From Gudongella oleilytica (GTDB lineage Bacteria; Bacillota; Clostridia; Tissierellales; Tissierellaceae): a stretch of DNA of 64,000 nucleotides. The notes under the pieces were generated by a model. The model was not told the origin of the DNA, made no database searches, and saw only the letters and a program-made list of their open reading frames with translations. The stretch lies in assembly GCF_004101785.1 (NCBI RefSeq), contig NZ_CP035130.1, forward strand, positions 1,550,001-1,614,000, written 5' to 3'. A program made the translations under genes and the position numbers. Positions 7,287-15,809 of the stretch are shown here, piece after piece; within the stretch, counting starts at the first letter, position 1; every line of letters starts with the position of its first letter.

Positions 7287-9140
7287 CTTTAGATAGATTG
7301 AATTCAATGACAACCAGTAAGTTATACTGTCATTCTTTGCATCCAGATTTATTTCTGCAGTATTAAAAACTACTAAAACTTCTATATTGTCACTATAAAA
7401 CCTTTCGCTCATGTCCTCCAAGCCAACGGTTCTAGGCTGATAAGCAGTCGGCGGGTACTTCTCAGATATCCTGTCCACATAGCTTTGCATAACTTCATCC
7501 AGTATGATTTTATCATCAAGGCTAATTCTCAACCTTGGAACAGAGCTGTTGGTTTCATTTAAAATCCATTCAACCAAATATGCTCCATTACGTCCTGACA
7601 ATTCAGCTGCACCCTCGCCTTTTCTTGAAAAATCCAATAGGTTGAAAGCCCAATCATATCCACTTACATCTATGGCTACAGGTTCAAGGGTCAGGAAAGT
7701 ACTGACATACTCAGATGGGGAAATATATTCGTCGTATTGTGGCCAGGCCTGTTCAAAGCCAAAGGTGTCTTTGAAGTCCCTGTAATTGGCTAAATCTCTG
7801 TCGAACCAATCCGGAAGCTCAGCATCATATTGATAGGCAAGGAATGATACGGAGTCAGTGATCTGTTCACGCAGTTCTTTATCTATTGACTCGCTTCCTG
7901 GAACTATTGCTCCTGCCTGGAGCATATTTGCCCTTATTAACAGCTTTTCAAGTCGCTGTGATTGGAGTCTTGCTGGCAGCGTATGATATCCAGCCAACGG
8001 TAATACCGCTATCAAAGCTGCCAAGGCTGTCAATATTGATATTTTAATATATGCTCTCTCTTTCTGTAAAATTATCAGCAATACTGAAACTACAGCAACT
8101 ACCCAGGTAATCAGGAAAAAATATTCAGTTGTCTTCATGCCAAACCTGCCAAGCTGCACAACTAATGCCCATGCTTCAAAGCCAAGTATCAAAAGAGCAG
8201 CAACGGGATATACTCGTCTGTAAAATTTCGCCAGACCGTTATTATGCTCCGCAACCATAATATGAAGCCAAATGCCTCCCACAGCATAGCTTGTAGCTAT
8301 GCTCGACAGCCTAACAAAGCTTGAGCCAATGCCCTCCATAACTGTTCTTACCGTCCACAAAAGCAAAACCACAGTCAGTGACAGGGCGATTGGCACCATT
8401 ATATATGAAAAGAGTACCTCCATAAATCTTGACTGAGATTGTGCAGACTTTCTCTTTTTATCCTCCTCAGCTTTGGAGAAATCAGGAAAATAGCCGGCAA
8501 AAATTGTGAAGGTCAAAAATCCAACTATCGTGCCCAGATATTGATACACCTTATAGCTCATATCATTATAGAGAAGGGCCTGGATTGTGCCTGCAACCGC
8601 TGATGTTCCACCCATCATTACTCCTCCATAGATAGCTGCCGTAATGAATGCTTTTTGTGTCATGAAAATCGATCTGGTCATATTTGGGTTCTTTCTTGGT
8701 AAGCCGGCAAATATTACAAATGCCACCGCAACTGCAAATGAGAGTGCAGTCATTCTACCGATCGATATATCAGTGAGCCTCATAAATCTAAAATTGTCAT
8801 CTGGCAAGAGCTCTCTTCCTCCAAAGAAATAGAGCAAAATAAAAATGACTGTTATGACAGCTGCAGTGAAGAGATTTGCAATAGTAAAATCCTTCACACT
8901 GTTTTTTCTTGTCCTCACATATGTGACAGCTGCAATTCCAAACAAAGCACCAAAACCAAATGCCCAGTGCAGACAATTGAAAAGGAAGTTAAACTCCTCC
9001 TGCTGTGGCCAGTCCAAGTGTATCCTTATAGCAGTGACTATTGAAAATGCAAGGGCACTTGCAATAGCTGCGGGAAATGTTCCGAACGCATCCATGGCTC
9101 CTTTTGCAACTTTTATAATAGACTTTGAGAAAGTACCCAT
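7278..9140 (-). CDS. DUF4153 domain membrane protein
   Basis: 620-residue polytopic membrane protein. Residues 1-380 contain about twelve hydrophobic helices arranged as in DUF4153 proteins, with the family segment GIGSSFVRLSSIATSYAVGG near residue 270. A soluble C-terminal region (about residues 400-620) rich in charged residues probably faces outward. DUF4153 has no established function. GGAGGTTAGAAT precedes the ATG. It is a single-gene unit. Confidence 0.85.
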   Translation of the reverse strand: MGTFSKSIIKVAKGAMDAFGTFPAAIASALAFSIVTAIRIHLDWPQQEEFNFLFNCLHWAFGFGALFGIAAVTYVRTRKNSVKDFTIANLFTAAVITVIFILLYFFGGRELLPDDNFRFMRLTDISIGRMTALSFAVAVAFVIFAGLPRKNPNMTRSIFMTQKAFITAAIYGGVMMGGTSAVAGTIQALLYNDMSYKVYQYLGTIVGFLTFTIFAGYFPDFSKAEEDKKRKSAQSQSRFMEVLFSYIMVPIALSLTVVLLLWTVRTVMEGIGSSFVRLSSIATSYAVGGIWLHIMVAEHNNGLAKFYRRVYPVAALLILGFEAWALVVQLGRFGMKTTEYFFLITWVVAVVSVLLIILQKERAYIKISILTALAALIAVLPLAGYHTLPARLQSQRLEKLLIRANMLQAGAIVPGSESIDKELREQITDSVSFLAYQYDAELPDWFDRDLANYRDFKDTFGFEQAWPQYDEYISPSEYVSTFLTLEPVAIDVSGYDWAFNLLDFSRKGEGAAELSGRNGAYLVEWILNETNSSVPRLRISLDDKIILDEVMQSYVDRISEKYPPTAYQPRTVGLEDMSERFYSDNIEVLVVFNTAEINLDAKNDSITYWLSLNSIYLKEK

Positions 9141-9244
9141 ATTCTAACCTCCAGGTTCGATAAGCTAACGTTACCATTATGATTATACCCGAATTTCAAC
9201 GTATTTCATTTACATATGGGTTACAATCGGATTATATAGGATTC

Positions 9245-9282
9245 TAAAAAAAAGGATTGTGTTTATTTAACGCAATCCTTAA
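9245..9282 (-). terminator. terminator of the SLH-protease gene
   Basis: On the minus strand, AAGGATTGCGTT pairs with AACACAATCCTT and is followed by eight T residues. It lies 10 bases past the stop codon at 9292. Confidence 0.88.
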
Positions 9283-9291
9283 AAAACATAT

Positions 9292-10953
9292 TTATAATGT
9301 ATGTGAGCCGTACCAAGATCTGAATTGATTTGAGTTATTAGATACCTCAATCAACGGATAAAGCACTTCCCATATCCCATAATATGAGATAGTATCTTCG
9401 CTTAAATAGTTCTCTTCGAAGAATCTTGGATACTCATCATAAACGCCATAGTAAATTACTTCTATATTGACATTGGTCCCAATTATTTCCTCGTAGAATA
9501 CTGCATGAACCTTTAATATCTTTGCAATATTTGTGATGCCAGCTTTCTCAGAAGCAAGAAACTTATCGAGGTTTTCCTCATCTATATATGCAAATATCTT
9601 TGTGAGGGTATCTGTTTTTTTAACTACATCATATCCATCAAAGCTAATTTCAACCCCATTTGCCACTATACTCTGCATATTATCAAAAAGGTGATCAATT
9701 ATTTTGTAGTTACTTATTTCATTAGATCCGTCCTCAAGTGTTAGGCTAATCTCATCATTGAATTGTTTAATTGAGAGTACTCGATCTTTATTCATAGACT
9801 TTAGTAAATTTATCGGGATAGCGAAGCCTAAATTATCGCCATCGGTTATCCTTGCAAAGGTTATACCTATTACTCTGCCATATTCATCCAGCAATACCCC
9901 ACCACTATTACCGGGATTTATTGCTGTGGTCACCTGGATCATATCACTTCTTACTGCACTTACCAATCCGTCAGATAGAGAGTTAGTAAGCCCAACAGGA
10001 CTCCCTATTGCATAGACTCTTTGTCCTTTTACTACAGTTGATGAGTCCCCAAGCTTCAGGGGCGGTGTGCTTATATCAGATACCATCAGGGTTGCCAGAT
10101 CCAGCTCTCTGTCATAACCTGTCACGGTTATACCTCCTGTATAGGTGGATCCGTCCTCATACTCCATGGTTATGGACTTCGCATTTTCGATTACATGAAA
10201 GTTTGTAGCAAGTCTTCCTTTGTCATAGAAAAAAGCGCTGCCGGTATTGTAGGTCCCGTCATACTGCTCAATAAATATCTGAACAACACTGTCTGATAAA
10301 GCTCCTATCTGTTCTGATGTGAGCTTGCCCCCAGGTAATGATGTGACAGGCGTTTGAGGATTCTTTGAAAACTGCTGATAGGTTCTCACCGTCAGGGCGA
10401 TTGCCTCTTCTCTTGTAGTGTTTCCTTTAGGATCAAAAATATTACTCCCTTTGCCCTGGATCACACCCTTAGCACTCATAAAGGCAACTTCGTCAGCAGC
10501 CCAATTGCTCACAAGACCCCTGTCTGCAAATCCCAATGTGTAAGACCCTGTGACCAATGTCGGATCTGCAGCGTATAGAGTGCGGTAATACATAGTAGCA
10601 ATCTGTTCCCTGGTTATCTTGTCCAATGGGGCAAACTTCCCCTGACCTACTCCCTCAACTATCCCAAGCTTATAAGCTTTAAGTATCTCCGGATTTGATG
10701 TATCAGTAAAGGGATTTGTGGATACCGGAACTGCAATACTGACTGACAGCTCCTCGTAGAGCTTTACTACCATCTCCGAGAATTCCTCTCTTGTGATATG
10801 GCTTTGATAATTGCTTAATAAGCCTGATGGCACAAGCCCTAATTGTCTTGCCATTTCCACTTCATCAGAAGCCCAAGTACTGGGTGCAGCTATTGAAATA
10901 CCTGTAGTTGCCAGTATTGAAATTATGATAATAAAAGATATTATTTTTCTCAT
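9292..10953 (-). CDS. SLH-anchored HtrA-like serine protease
   Basis: 553 residues from ATG 10953, which is followed at once by a signal peptide (MRKIISFIIIISILATTGIS). Three SLH repeats cover about residues 25-205 (LGIVEGVGQGKFAPLDKITR; VIQGKGSNIFDPKGNTTREE). A trypsin-like S1C domain follows, with a complete triad: His in ATNFHVIENA, Asp in RELDLATLM, Ser in NPGNSGGVLLDEYG. No PDZ domain follows; instead there are ~150 residues I do not recognise. HtrA proteins degrade or refold misfolded envelope proteins. Here the enzyme should be fixed to the cell wall by SLH repeats rather than by a membrane helix. An upstream in-frame ATG at 11007 is less likely. Confidence 0.9.
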   Translation of the reverse strand: MRKIISFIIIISILATTGISIAAPSTWASDEVEMARQLGLVPSGLLSNYQSHITREEFSEMVVKLYEELSVSIAVPVSTNPFTDTSNPEILKAYKLGIVEGVGQGKFAPLDKITREQIATMYYRTLYAADPTLVTGSYTLGFADRGLVSNWAADEVAFMSAKGVIQGKGSNIFDPKGNTTREEAIALTVRTYQQFSKNPQTPVTSLPGGKLTSEQIGALSDSVVQIFIEQYDGTYNTGSAFFYDKGRLATNFHVIENAKSITMEYEDGSTYTGGITVTGYDRELDLATLMVSDISTPPLKLGDSSTVVKGQRVYAIGSPVGLTNSLSDGLVSAVRSDMIQVTTAINPGNSGGVLLDEYGRVIGITFARITDGDNLGFAIPINLLKSMNKDRVLSIKQFNDEISLTLEDGSNEISNYKIIDHLFDNMQSIVANGVEISFDGYDVVKKTDTLTKIFAYIDEENLDKFLASEKAGITNIAKILKVHAVFYEEIIGTNVNIEVIYYGVYDEYPRFFEENYLSEDTISYYGIWEVLYPLIEVSNNSNQFRSWYGSHTL

Positions 10954-11024
10954 TTTTACACCATCCAGTCTTCCTTTATCTCGTATATTGTTATACCCAT
11001 GGTTCATATAAGCGAACCTAAATC

Positions 11025-11071
11025 AAAAATGGAGAATAACAGGATACATATGCCTATTATACTCCATTTTT
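11025..11071 (-). terminator. hairpin terminator between the SLH-protease and DUF1653 units
   Basis: AAAAATGGAG and CTCCATTTTT form the base of an imperfect 47-base hairpin with U-rich flanks on both strands. It separates the protease promoter region from the end of the DUF1653 gene. Confidence 0.7.
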
Positions 11072-11138
11072 GGTGCTTATATCGGATTTCTCTTATATTT
11101 TAACCGCTTTGTAATAATTTTCTTTTGATAATTTTCTT

Positions 11139-11348
11139 TTATCCTACTCTTTTAAATCTGTTCACAGGTATCCCGTTAACTTCAACCATTTCTTCAAACA
11201 TACTCATTGGTCTGACCCATATACCTCTGTCACCATAAAGTGCTTGATAAACCACAAAATCCTCAAGGGTCTCGGAATGCTTTGCAATATTCAGCACAAG
11301 ATAATCATTGCCCTTGAAATGTCTGTACTTCGCTCCAATCTCCACCAT
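11139..11348 (-). CDS. DUF1653 family protein
   Basis: 69 residues, the normal size of DUF1653. Signature segments are GAKYRHFKGNDYLVL, the HSETLEDFVVYQALYGDRGIW-type central region and VRPMSMFEEMVEV. The family is widespread, cytoplasmic, and of unknown function. It follows the next gene upstream by two bases, so the two are probably co-transcribed. Confidence 0.9.
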   Translation of the reverse strand: MVEIGAKYRHFKGNDYLVLNIAKHSETLEDFVVYQALYGDRGIWVRPMSMFEEMVEVNGIPVNRFKRVG

Positions 11349-11350
11349 TG

Positions 11351-11809
11351 TTATATTACTCTTCCCTTTCGCTTGGCATCATGATCTACCGCATTACCCA
11401 CTGCAATACCCATTACAAGGCCAGCAGGCAACCCTATCGCCTGGTTATTGAGAACAGTCAAACCAAGAGCTGCTCCTATGGCCATTCCAACTGACATAAA
11501 CATTGCCATATACTGACCCTTTTGAACCAGCTTATGCTGTTTCATAAGGTGGACGATCAACTCTGTCTTTATATCCCGATGTCTTTTCAGGTCATTTTTA
11601 CTCACAGCACCGTTCTTATTCGAAAGACTATCAAAATATTTATCCGTGTGCTCAAGAAATTCCATACAGGTATTGCAGCTTTCTTTATAGCTATCCAGTC
11701 TCAGTACTATACGCTCAAAGGTATCCAGGTCTAATCTTTTAGAAGCCTGAGGACTAATCAAGGTTCTCAGATCATTGATTTTTCGTAATATATTTTCCGT
11801 TGTACTCAT
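11351..11809 (-). CDS. hypothetical protein with glycine-rich C-terminal membrane hairpin (paralogue of 12760-13218)
   Basis: 152 residues from ATG 11809, which follows GGGGGGATACT. Residues 1-95 are helical and charged with one CNTC motif (about residues 47-50). Residues ~100-150 form a hydrophobic Gly/Ala-rich hairpin (MSVGMAIGAALGL, GLPAGLVMGIAVGNAVD) resembling glycine-zipper membrane segments, ending HDAKRKGRVI. I do not recognise a named family. The gene 950 bases upstream encodes a protein with the same layout and a matching end (DARQKGIEI), so the two are paralogues. Coupled to DUF1653. Confidence 0.72.
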   Translation of the reverse strand: MSTTENILRKINDLRTLISPQASKRLDLDTFERIVLRLDSYKESCNTCMEFLEHTDKYFDSLSNKNGAVSKNDLKRHRDIKTELIVHLMKQHKLVQKGQYMAMFMSVGMAIGAALGLTVLNNQAIGLPAGLVMGIAVGNAVDHDAKRKGRVI

Positions 11810-11974
11810 AGTATCCCCCCTAAACATTCCCGCTATCTCTTTTAATTATACCAGTTAGTATAATATGTTGATATCCTCAATTTGATTTTTATGTTTTCCA
11901 GTCCATTATTCCATATTCTAAATATTAGGGTATAAAGTAAGCATAGATTTAATGACTGAGAGAGGAAGGATATT

Positions 11975-12670
11975 ATGAAAAGAATTTACACTCTTATCTT
12001 ACTGATACTGCTTATAGGACTATTGTCAACAGGATGCAGCTCACCTGAATCTCCTGCTCCTGACGTTCCTCAGGAATTACCTGCAGCTGAAGCTCCTCCT
12101 GTTGAAACACCTTCGGAGCCGTTTGCTCCACCAGAGCCTGAAGAGAGGCTCTCAGAAACATATGCTGAGATAATGAAGGGTAAAAGTTATACTATGAAGT
12201 ACAGGACAATCTCAAACATTGAAGGACAAGAGATTGAAGGCAGAATGACCATGGCTGTTGACGGTGATGACTTTGCCATGGTATTTGAATCTGATGATAT
12301 ATCCTCTACATCGATAATGAAGGATGAAATGCTGTACCTCATTATGCATGAACAAAAGATGATCATGGTATTTCCAGCTGATACCGACCAGGCAACTGAG
12401 GCTGCTCCGGAAGGCCCAGCTAACATTGATATGGATGGAATGACATACATCGAAAAGGGCGAAGCTGAATTTATGGGAAATATGAGAACTTATGAGGAGT
12501 ACGCGGTAGAAGATGGAAGTATAAGGTATTACTTTGATGGCAATATGCTTGATAGGATCGAAATGATTTTTGATGGGAACAGCAATGTCCTCGACATAGA
12601 GGAGTTAACTGACCAGGTAGATGAGACCCTTTTCGCCATTCCTGAAGGATACCAGATGTTCCAGCCCTAA
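11975..12670 (+). CDS. lipoprotein, possibly LolA-like
   Basis: 231 residues. The N-terminus is a type II signal peptide with lipobox LSTGC (Cys 21), followed by a proline/glutamate-rich linker (about residues 22-58). The folded part (60-231) has alternating strands with YTMKYRTISNIEGQEIEGRM, a pattern like LolA/LppX-type lipid-binding lipoproteins, with an acidic surface. Exact family uncertain. It should be attached to the outer face of the membrane. GAGAGAGGAAGG precedes the ATG; a strong terminator follows. Single-gene unit. Confidence 0.8.
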   Translation: MKRIYTLILLILLIGLLSTGCSSPESPAPDVPQELPAAEAPPVETPSEPFAPPEPEERLSETYAEIMKGKSYTMKYRTISNIEGQEIEGRMTMAVDGDDFAMVFESDDISSTSIMKDEMLYLIMHEQKMIMVFPADTDQATEAAPEGPANIDMDGMTYIEKGEAEFMGNMRTYEEYAVEDGSIRYYFDGNMLDRIEMIFDGNSNVLDIEELTDQVDETLFAIPEGYQMFQP

Positions 12671-12697
12671 TTATCAATTATAATGATCAGTTTAACT

Positions 12698-12728
12698 AAA
12701 ATCCCTGGATATCTTATCCAGGGATTTT
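12698..12728 (+). terminator. terminator of the lipoprotein gene
   Basis: AAAATCCCTGGAT pairs with ATCCAGGGATTTT, a long perfect stem with A/T flanks that can also work on the other strand. Confidence 0.8.
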
Positions 12729-12759
12729 ACGTGAATTAAATTTCTGATGCTCCAATGTC

Positions 12760-13218
12760 CTATATTTCTATTCCTTTTTGTCTTGCATCTGAATCAAGCT
12801 TACTTCCAATCGCAATACCAATAATTGCTCCGAAGAAGCTCCCAACGAGGGCGTATTCCATAGCTATAACGCCGAAAACCAAGCCTGCGATGATTCCAAT
12901 TACAGTGGATCTCGATAAATATTGTCCTCTGGGTATAAGATCGTGGTGGTCCTTCAAATGCTTCGTAAGATTCTTTCTAATGTCCTTTAGGAGCTTTATC
13001 TGGCTTCTTTTTACTCTTCCTCGTGATTGCTTAATGTCATCAAGTACAATCTTCAAATTGTCGAGGTAATCTGAGCATTCATGGACCTCACCAGAAAGAT
13101 GCTGCATTCTGATTATGATGTTCTCATATAAATCTATTCTTATTTTCCTCATGGATTCAATATCAAGCTGCCTTTTCAATAATTTTAAGTCTCTCAATAT
13201 CTCTTCATGCGGGCTCAT
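12760..13218 (-). CDS. hypothetical protein with glycine-rich membrane hairpin (paralogue of 11351-11809)
   Basis: 152 residues from ATG 13218 (GGAAGGGAGGTATACC upstream). Like the gene at 11351 it has a charged helical N-terminal two-thirds, a Cys-containing helix (VHECSDYL), a basic stretch (RKNLTKHLKDHHDLIPRGQY) and a C-terminal Gly/Ala-rich hydrophobic hairpin ending in KLDSDARQKGIEI. Same length and same ending as its paralogue, but sequence otherwise diverged. Function unknown; I would expect it to be membrane-associated. Confidence 0.72.
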   Translation of the reverse strand: MSPHEEILRDLKLLKRQLDIESMRKIRIDLYENIIIRMQHLSGEVHECSDYLDNLKIVLDDIKQSRGRVKRSQIKLLKDIRKNLTKHLKDHHDLIPRGQYLSRSTVIGIIAGLVFGVIAMEYALVGSFFGAIIGIAIGSKLDSDARQKGIEI

Positions 13219-13283
13219 GGTATACCTCCCTTCCCTTATTGTATTTGAAATGTATATACCCAATCATATTCATGTTTATCTAT

Positions 13284-14228
13284 TTATTTTGCCCATTCAA
13301 TTAGTTCCGGTTTCCTAAGCTGTTGATGCTTGAAAACTGGTACCCCATAATCCTTACCAAGCTCTCTCAGTTTCTCTTTATATGCTCCTTTTAGCCCATC
13401 ATGCATTGCTATACCATGGATACCACCATCTATGGAATCGACGCAGCCCTTTAGTTTTTCCAGTCCCCTGTCTCCATCGTATCCTCCTGTAACAAGCCAC
13501 TGGTTTGGTATGATATGTGATATTCCATATGCTTTATCTTCCCATATCCTAAAGATCTCCCCTGAGAAAGCTCTGTCGAAATGTGTACCGCCAGCACAAA
13601 GAATATTTTTAAGCGTCAGTCCATCATCATCAAAAATCCTAAGAAGTGAAGCAGAAAGAACCTTTGCTGCATTTTCATCTCCCCAGCTTTCTTCTGTGCT
13701 GCCAATCTCAATATCCATTATGGGCACTTTATAGACAGGAATAAGTTCAGGCGCTGCATCTCCGTACATAATTCCAGACCAGTGGGTCGCCTCAGTAGTA
13801 ACCGAGAAAGCCTCCAGACCCTCTCTCAGCCTGTTTTTTTCCAGCCATACCAACAGGTTATGCATGTATCTGGGGGATGCAGGGCCGAAGTTCCCTGTGT
13901 CAACATCTCCGGTGGTATGTACTGAGAATACTTTATCAGGGGCATTTTCTCCCTCATGCCATGTTATAAGGCCTGCAACGTCAAAGTCGGAAAAATGCTC
14001 GAGCATCGCTGGCAGATACCTGTTATAGTCGTGACAAACAACCTTCCCGGTTCTTACGAACCAAAAAAGATCCCCTTTATCATCTATGTATTCCAGGACC
14101 GGGTATCCATCCACTTCAATACTTTTTTCAGTAAAACTCAATAAAGAATTCAGTGCTGAATAAACCGGTGCTGCCACATGGTCTATTCCTTCCTTTACCG
14201 CCATATAATAAACTGCTCTTCTTGCCAT
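13284..14228 (-). CDS. dtdA: D-aminoacyl-tRNA deacylase, archaeal/plant DtdA (GEK1) type
   Basis: 314 residues. DtdA enzymes hydrolyse D-aminoacyl-tRNAs such as D-Tyr-tRNA, protecting translation from D-amino acids; they are zinc-dependent and unrelated to the common bacterial DtdB. Family-like motifs are in order: VHTTGD (residues 103-108, cf. HTPGN), IEIGSTEESW (173-182, cf. the conserved EIGSTEREW), CAGGTHFDRAF (211-221, cf. GGPHYAP) and a late HIIPN (238-242). The family is common in archaea and plants and uncommon in bacteria. The assignment rests on recalled motifs, not on a search. RBS TGGAGATGATGAC. Confidence 0.72.
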   Translation of the reverse strand: MARRAVYYMAVKEGIDHVAAPVYSALNSLLSFTEKSIEVDGYPVLEYIDDKGDLFWFVRTGKVVCHDYNRYLPAMLEHFSDFDVAGLITWHEGENAPDKVFSVHTTGDVDTGNFGPASPRYMHNLLVWLEKNRLREGLEAFSVTTEATHWSGIMYGDAAPELIPVYKVPIMDIEIGSTEESWGDENAAKVLSASLLRIFDDDGLTLKNILCAGGTHFDRAFSGEIFRIWEDKAYGISHIIPNQWLVTGGYDGDRGLEKLKGCVDSIDGGIHGIAMHDGLKGAYKEKLRELGKDYGVPVFKHQQLRKPELIEWAK

Positions 14229-14251
14229 GTCATCATCTCCATTTTATGTAA

Positions 14252-14281
14252 AGCCACCGGGTTCCCCCGGCGGCTCTTTTT
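14252..14281 (-). terminator. GC-rich terminator after the dodecin gene
   Basis: GCC-CCGGG / CCCGG-GGC stem at 14252-14275 with T-rich flanks on both sides; it sits between the dodecin stop and the dtdA start. Confidence 0.65.
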
Positions 14282-14283
14282 CG

Positions 14284-14484
14284 TCATTCTACTATGAAGG
14301 ATATCTTAGCGTCTACTCTATACCTGGTGATCAGTCCATCGCTTACAACTGCCTGAAAATCCTTTACATACACACTTTGAATATTCTTAACTGTCTTCGA
14401 TGCTTCAGTAACTGCTATCTGTGTAGCGTCTTCCCAGCTTTTTGTCGATTCTGCAAGTATTTCTATTACCTTTACCACAGACAT
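14284..14484 (-). CDS. dodecin family flavin-binding protein
   Basis: 66 residues, the standard dodecin size. Dodecins form hollow dodecamers that store or buffer flavins. The motif series matches: VKVIEILAESTKSWEDAT (strand plus helix with the STKSWEDA signature), AVTEASKTVKNIQSVYVKDF and a C-terminal YRVDAKISFIVE strand. The flavin-stacking Trp is in KSWEDA. AAAGGAGAGTCCCT precedes the ATG. Upstream of dtdA but separated from it by a terminator hairpin. Confidence 0.92.
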   Translation of the reverse strand: MSVVKVIEILAESTKSWEDATQIAVTEASKTVKNIQSVYVKDFQAVVSDGLITRYRVDAKISFIVE

Positions 14485-14589
14485 AGGGACTCTCCTTTCA
14501 AATCAACTGCATCACCACTTCGCCACATTCAAGTGATACCCCTATGACAACCAGATAAACATTCCTCGGCACTCTTGCAACTGAAAGAC

Positions 14590-15726
14590 TTATTCAAAGG
14601 TACTCTTATGCTTTTTCTTCTTATTCTGGTACATCCTTGAGTCTGCTATTCCCAACAGTTCACTAATGTTTTTGGCATCTTCAGGATAATTTGCATAGCC
14701 AGTGCTTAAACCAAGAAATTTTATGCCTGATGGATCGTTCAAGAATCTTAGATTCTCAAACTCAGTACATGCTTTTTTACAAAAACTCCCATCCTTTAAC
14801 ACGACAAACTCGTCTCCGGATATTCTGTAAAACCTATCCTTTGAATCAAGCAGCCTTCTGGCAGAGTTTGAAAAGGCTATAAGGTAGTCGTCCCCAATGC
14901 TATGACCATGATTATCATTTATAGTTTTAAAATTATCAAGATCTATGAAAATCAAACAGAATGGATTGCCATTGCGAAGCCTTCCGGTAGCATCCTCAAT
15001 CATCGCTTCCCTGTTTTTCAGTCTTGTCAGTGGGTCGGTCTTTGTTTTTATCCCCAACATTTCAACTGACTTACTTGCCTCCACCAATGAGTATGCAAGC
15101 TGGAAGGTTATTGCGAAGCATGCTCCCAGCAACAGGAATAAACTGATTTCAACTAAATCAGATCCACCATTCTCCAATGCGTATTTTATGGTATAGATCA
15201 CCAGGATCACTGATACCGACAAGGATAAGAGCGAATTTAGTGTCTCTTCCTTTATGTTCTGGAGAGTATAAGTCATTTTTTTCTTCATAAACTTCAATAA
15301 TACAGGGAGGGTAATTAAGTAAGCTGCTGTCTGGATCACCAACGAATCTAAGGATTTGCTGACAATACATGTAATGCACGCTATCCTGTATGATATTGCA
15401 AAAATTATCAGGGAATATATCCAGAACGTATTGAATATGACCATAGTATGCTTGTATGGCTGCTTGGTAAGTAAAATCAGTGGAATAAGGTAAACTACAC
15501 CTGTAAAGGACAACAGCCTGTATCTGTCCTCCAATGCATAGAGAGCTATCTCCGGAATCAAATAACCTATTAATGCGAATAATGCCGCTGAGAACAAAAC
15601 CAGATATGACCAAGTGCTCAAGGCTGATTTTTTCTTTCCTGAGCATGAAAGAGTCGAATAAACATTTACCAGAACCATCTCCATAATCATTGCTACATTA
15701 GGTATTATCAATATGTTCAGCCCCAT
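14590..15726 (-). CDS. membrane-bound GGDEF protein (putative diguanylate cyclase)
   Basis: 378 residues. Seven or so hydrophobic helices (residues ~1-210) precede a GGDEF domain (~225-375). The active loop reads RISGDEFVVL; SGDEF variants can be active. The upstream FIDLDNFKTINDNHGHSIGDDYL (metal and GTP-binding part) is intact. The inhibitory RxxD site is absent, since the position reads DSKD. It probably makes c-di-GMP from two GTP in response to a membrane signal. Start codon not well fixed: no strong RBS lies before 15726. Confidence 0.87.
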   Translation of the reverse strand: MGLNILIIPNVAMIMEMVLVNVYSTLSCSGKKKSALSTWSYLVLFSAALFALIGYLIPEIALYALEDRYRLLSFTGVVYLIPLILLTKQPYKHTMVIFNTFWIYSLIIFAISYRIACITCIVSKSLDSLVIQTAAYLITLPVLLKFMKKKMTYTLQNIKEETLNSLLSLSVSVILVIYTIKYALENGGSDLVEISLFLLLGACFAITFQLAYSLVEASKSVEMLGIKTKTDPLTRLKNREAMIEDATGRLRNGNPFCLIFIDLDNFKTINDNHGHSIGDDYLIAFSNSARRLLDSKDRFYRISGDEFVVLKDGSFCKKACTEFENLRFLNDPSGIKFLGLSTGYANYPEDAKNISELLGIADSRMYQNKKKKHKSTFE

Positions 15727-15809
15727 TCTCAGAATAATGAAACAGGTTTAACATAATGATACAATAATCAGAGATAATTTACAATATTTTGAAGGTTTTT
15801 TGTCAATTT

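Noticed and set aside
15158-15646. 162-codon minus-strand frame in the membrane part of the GGDEF gene
   Set aside because: Overlaps the real gene in another frame and has no start signal or recognisable domain.
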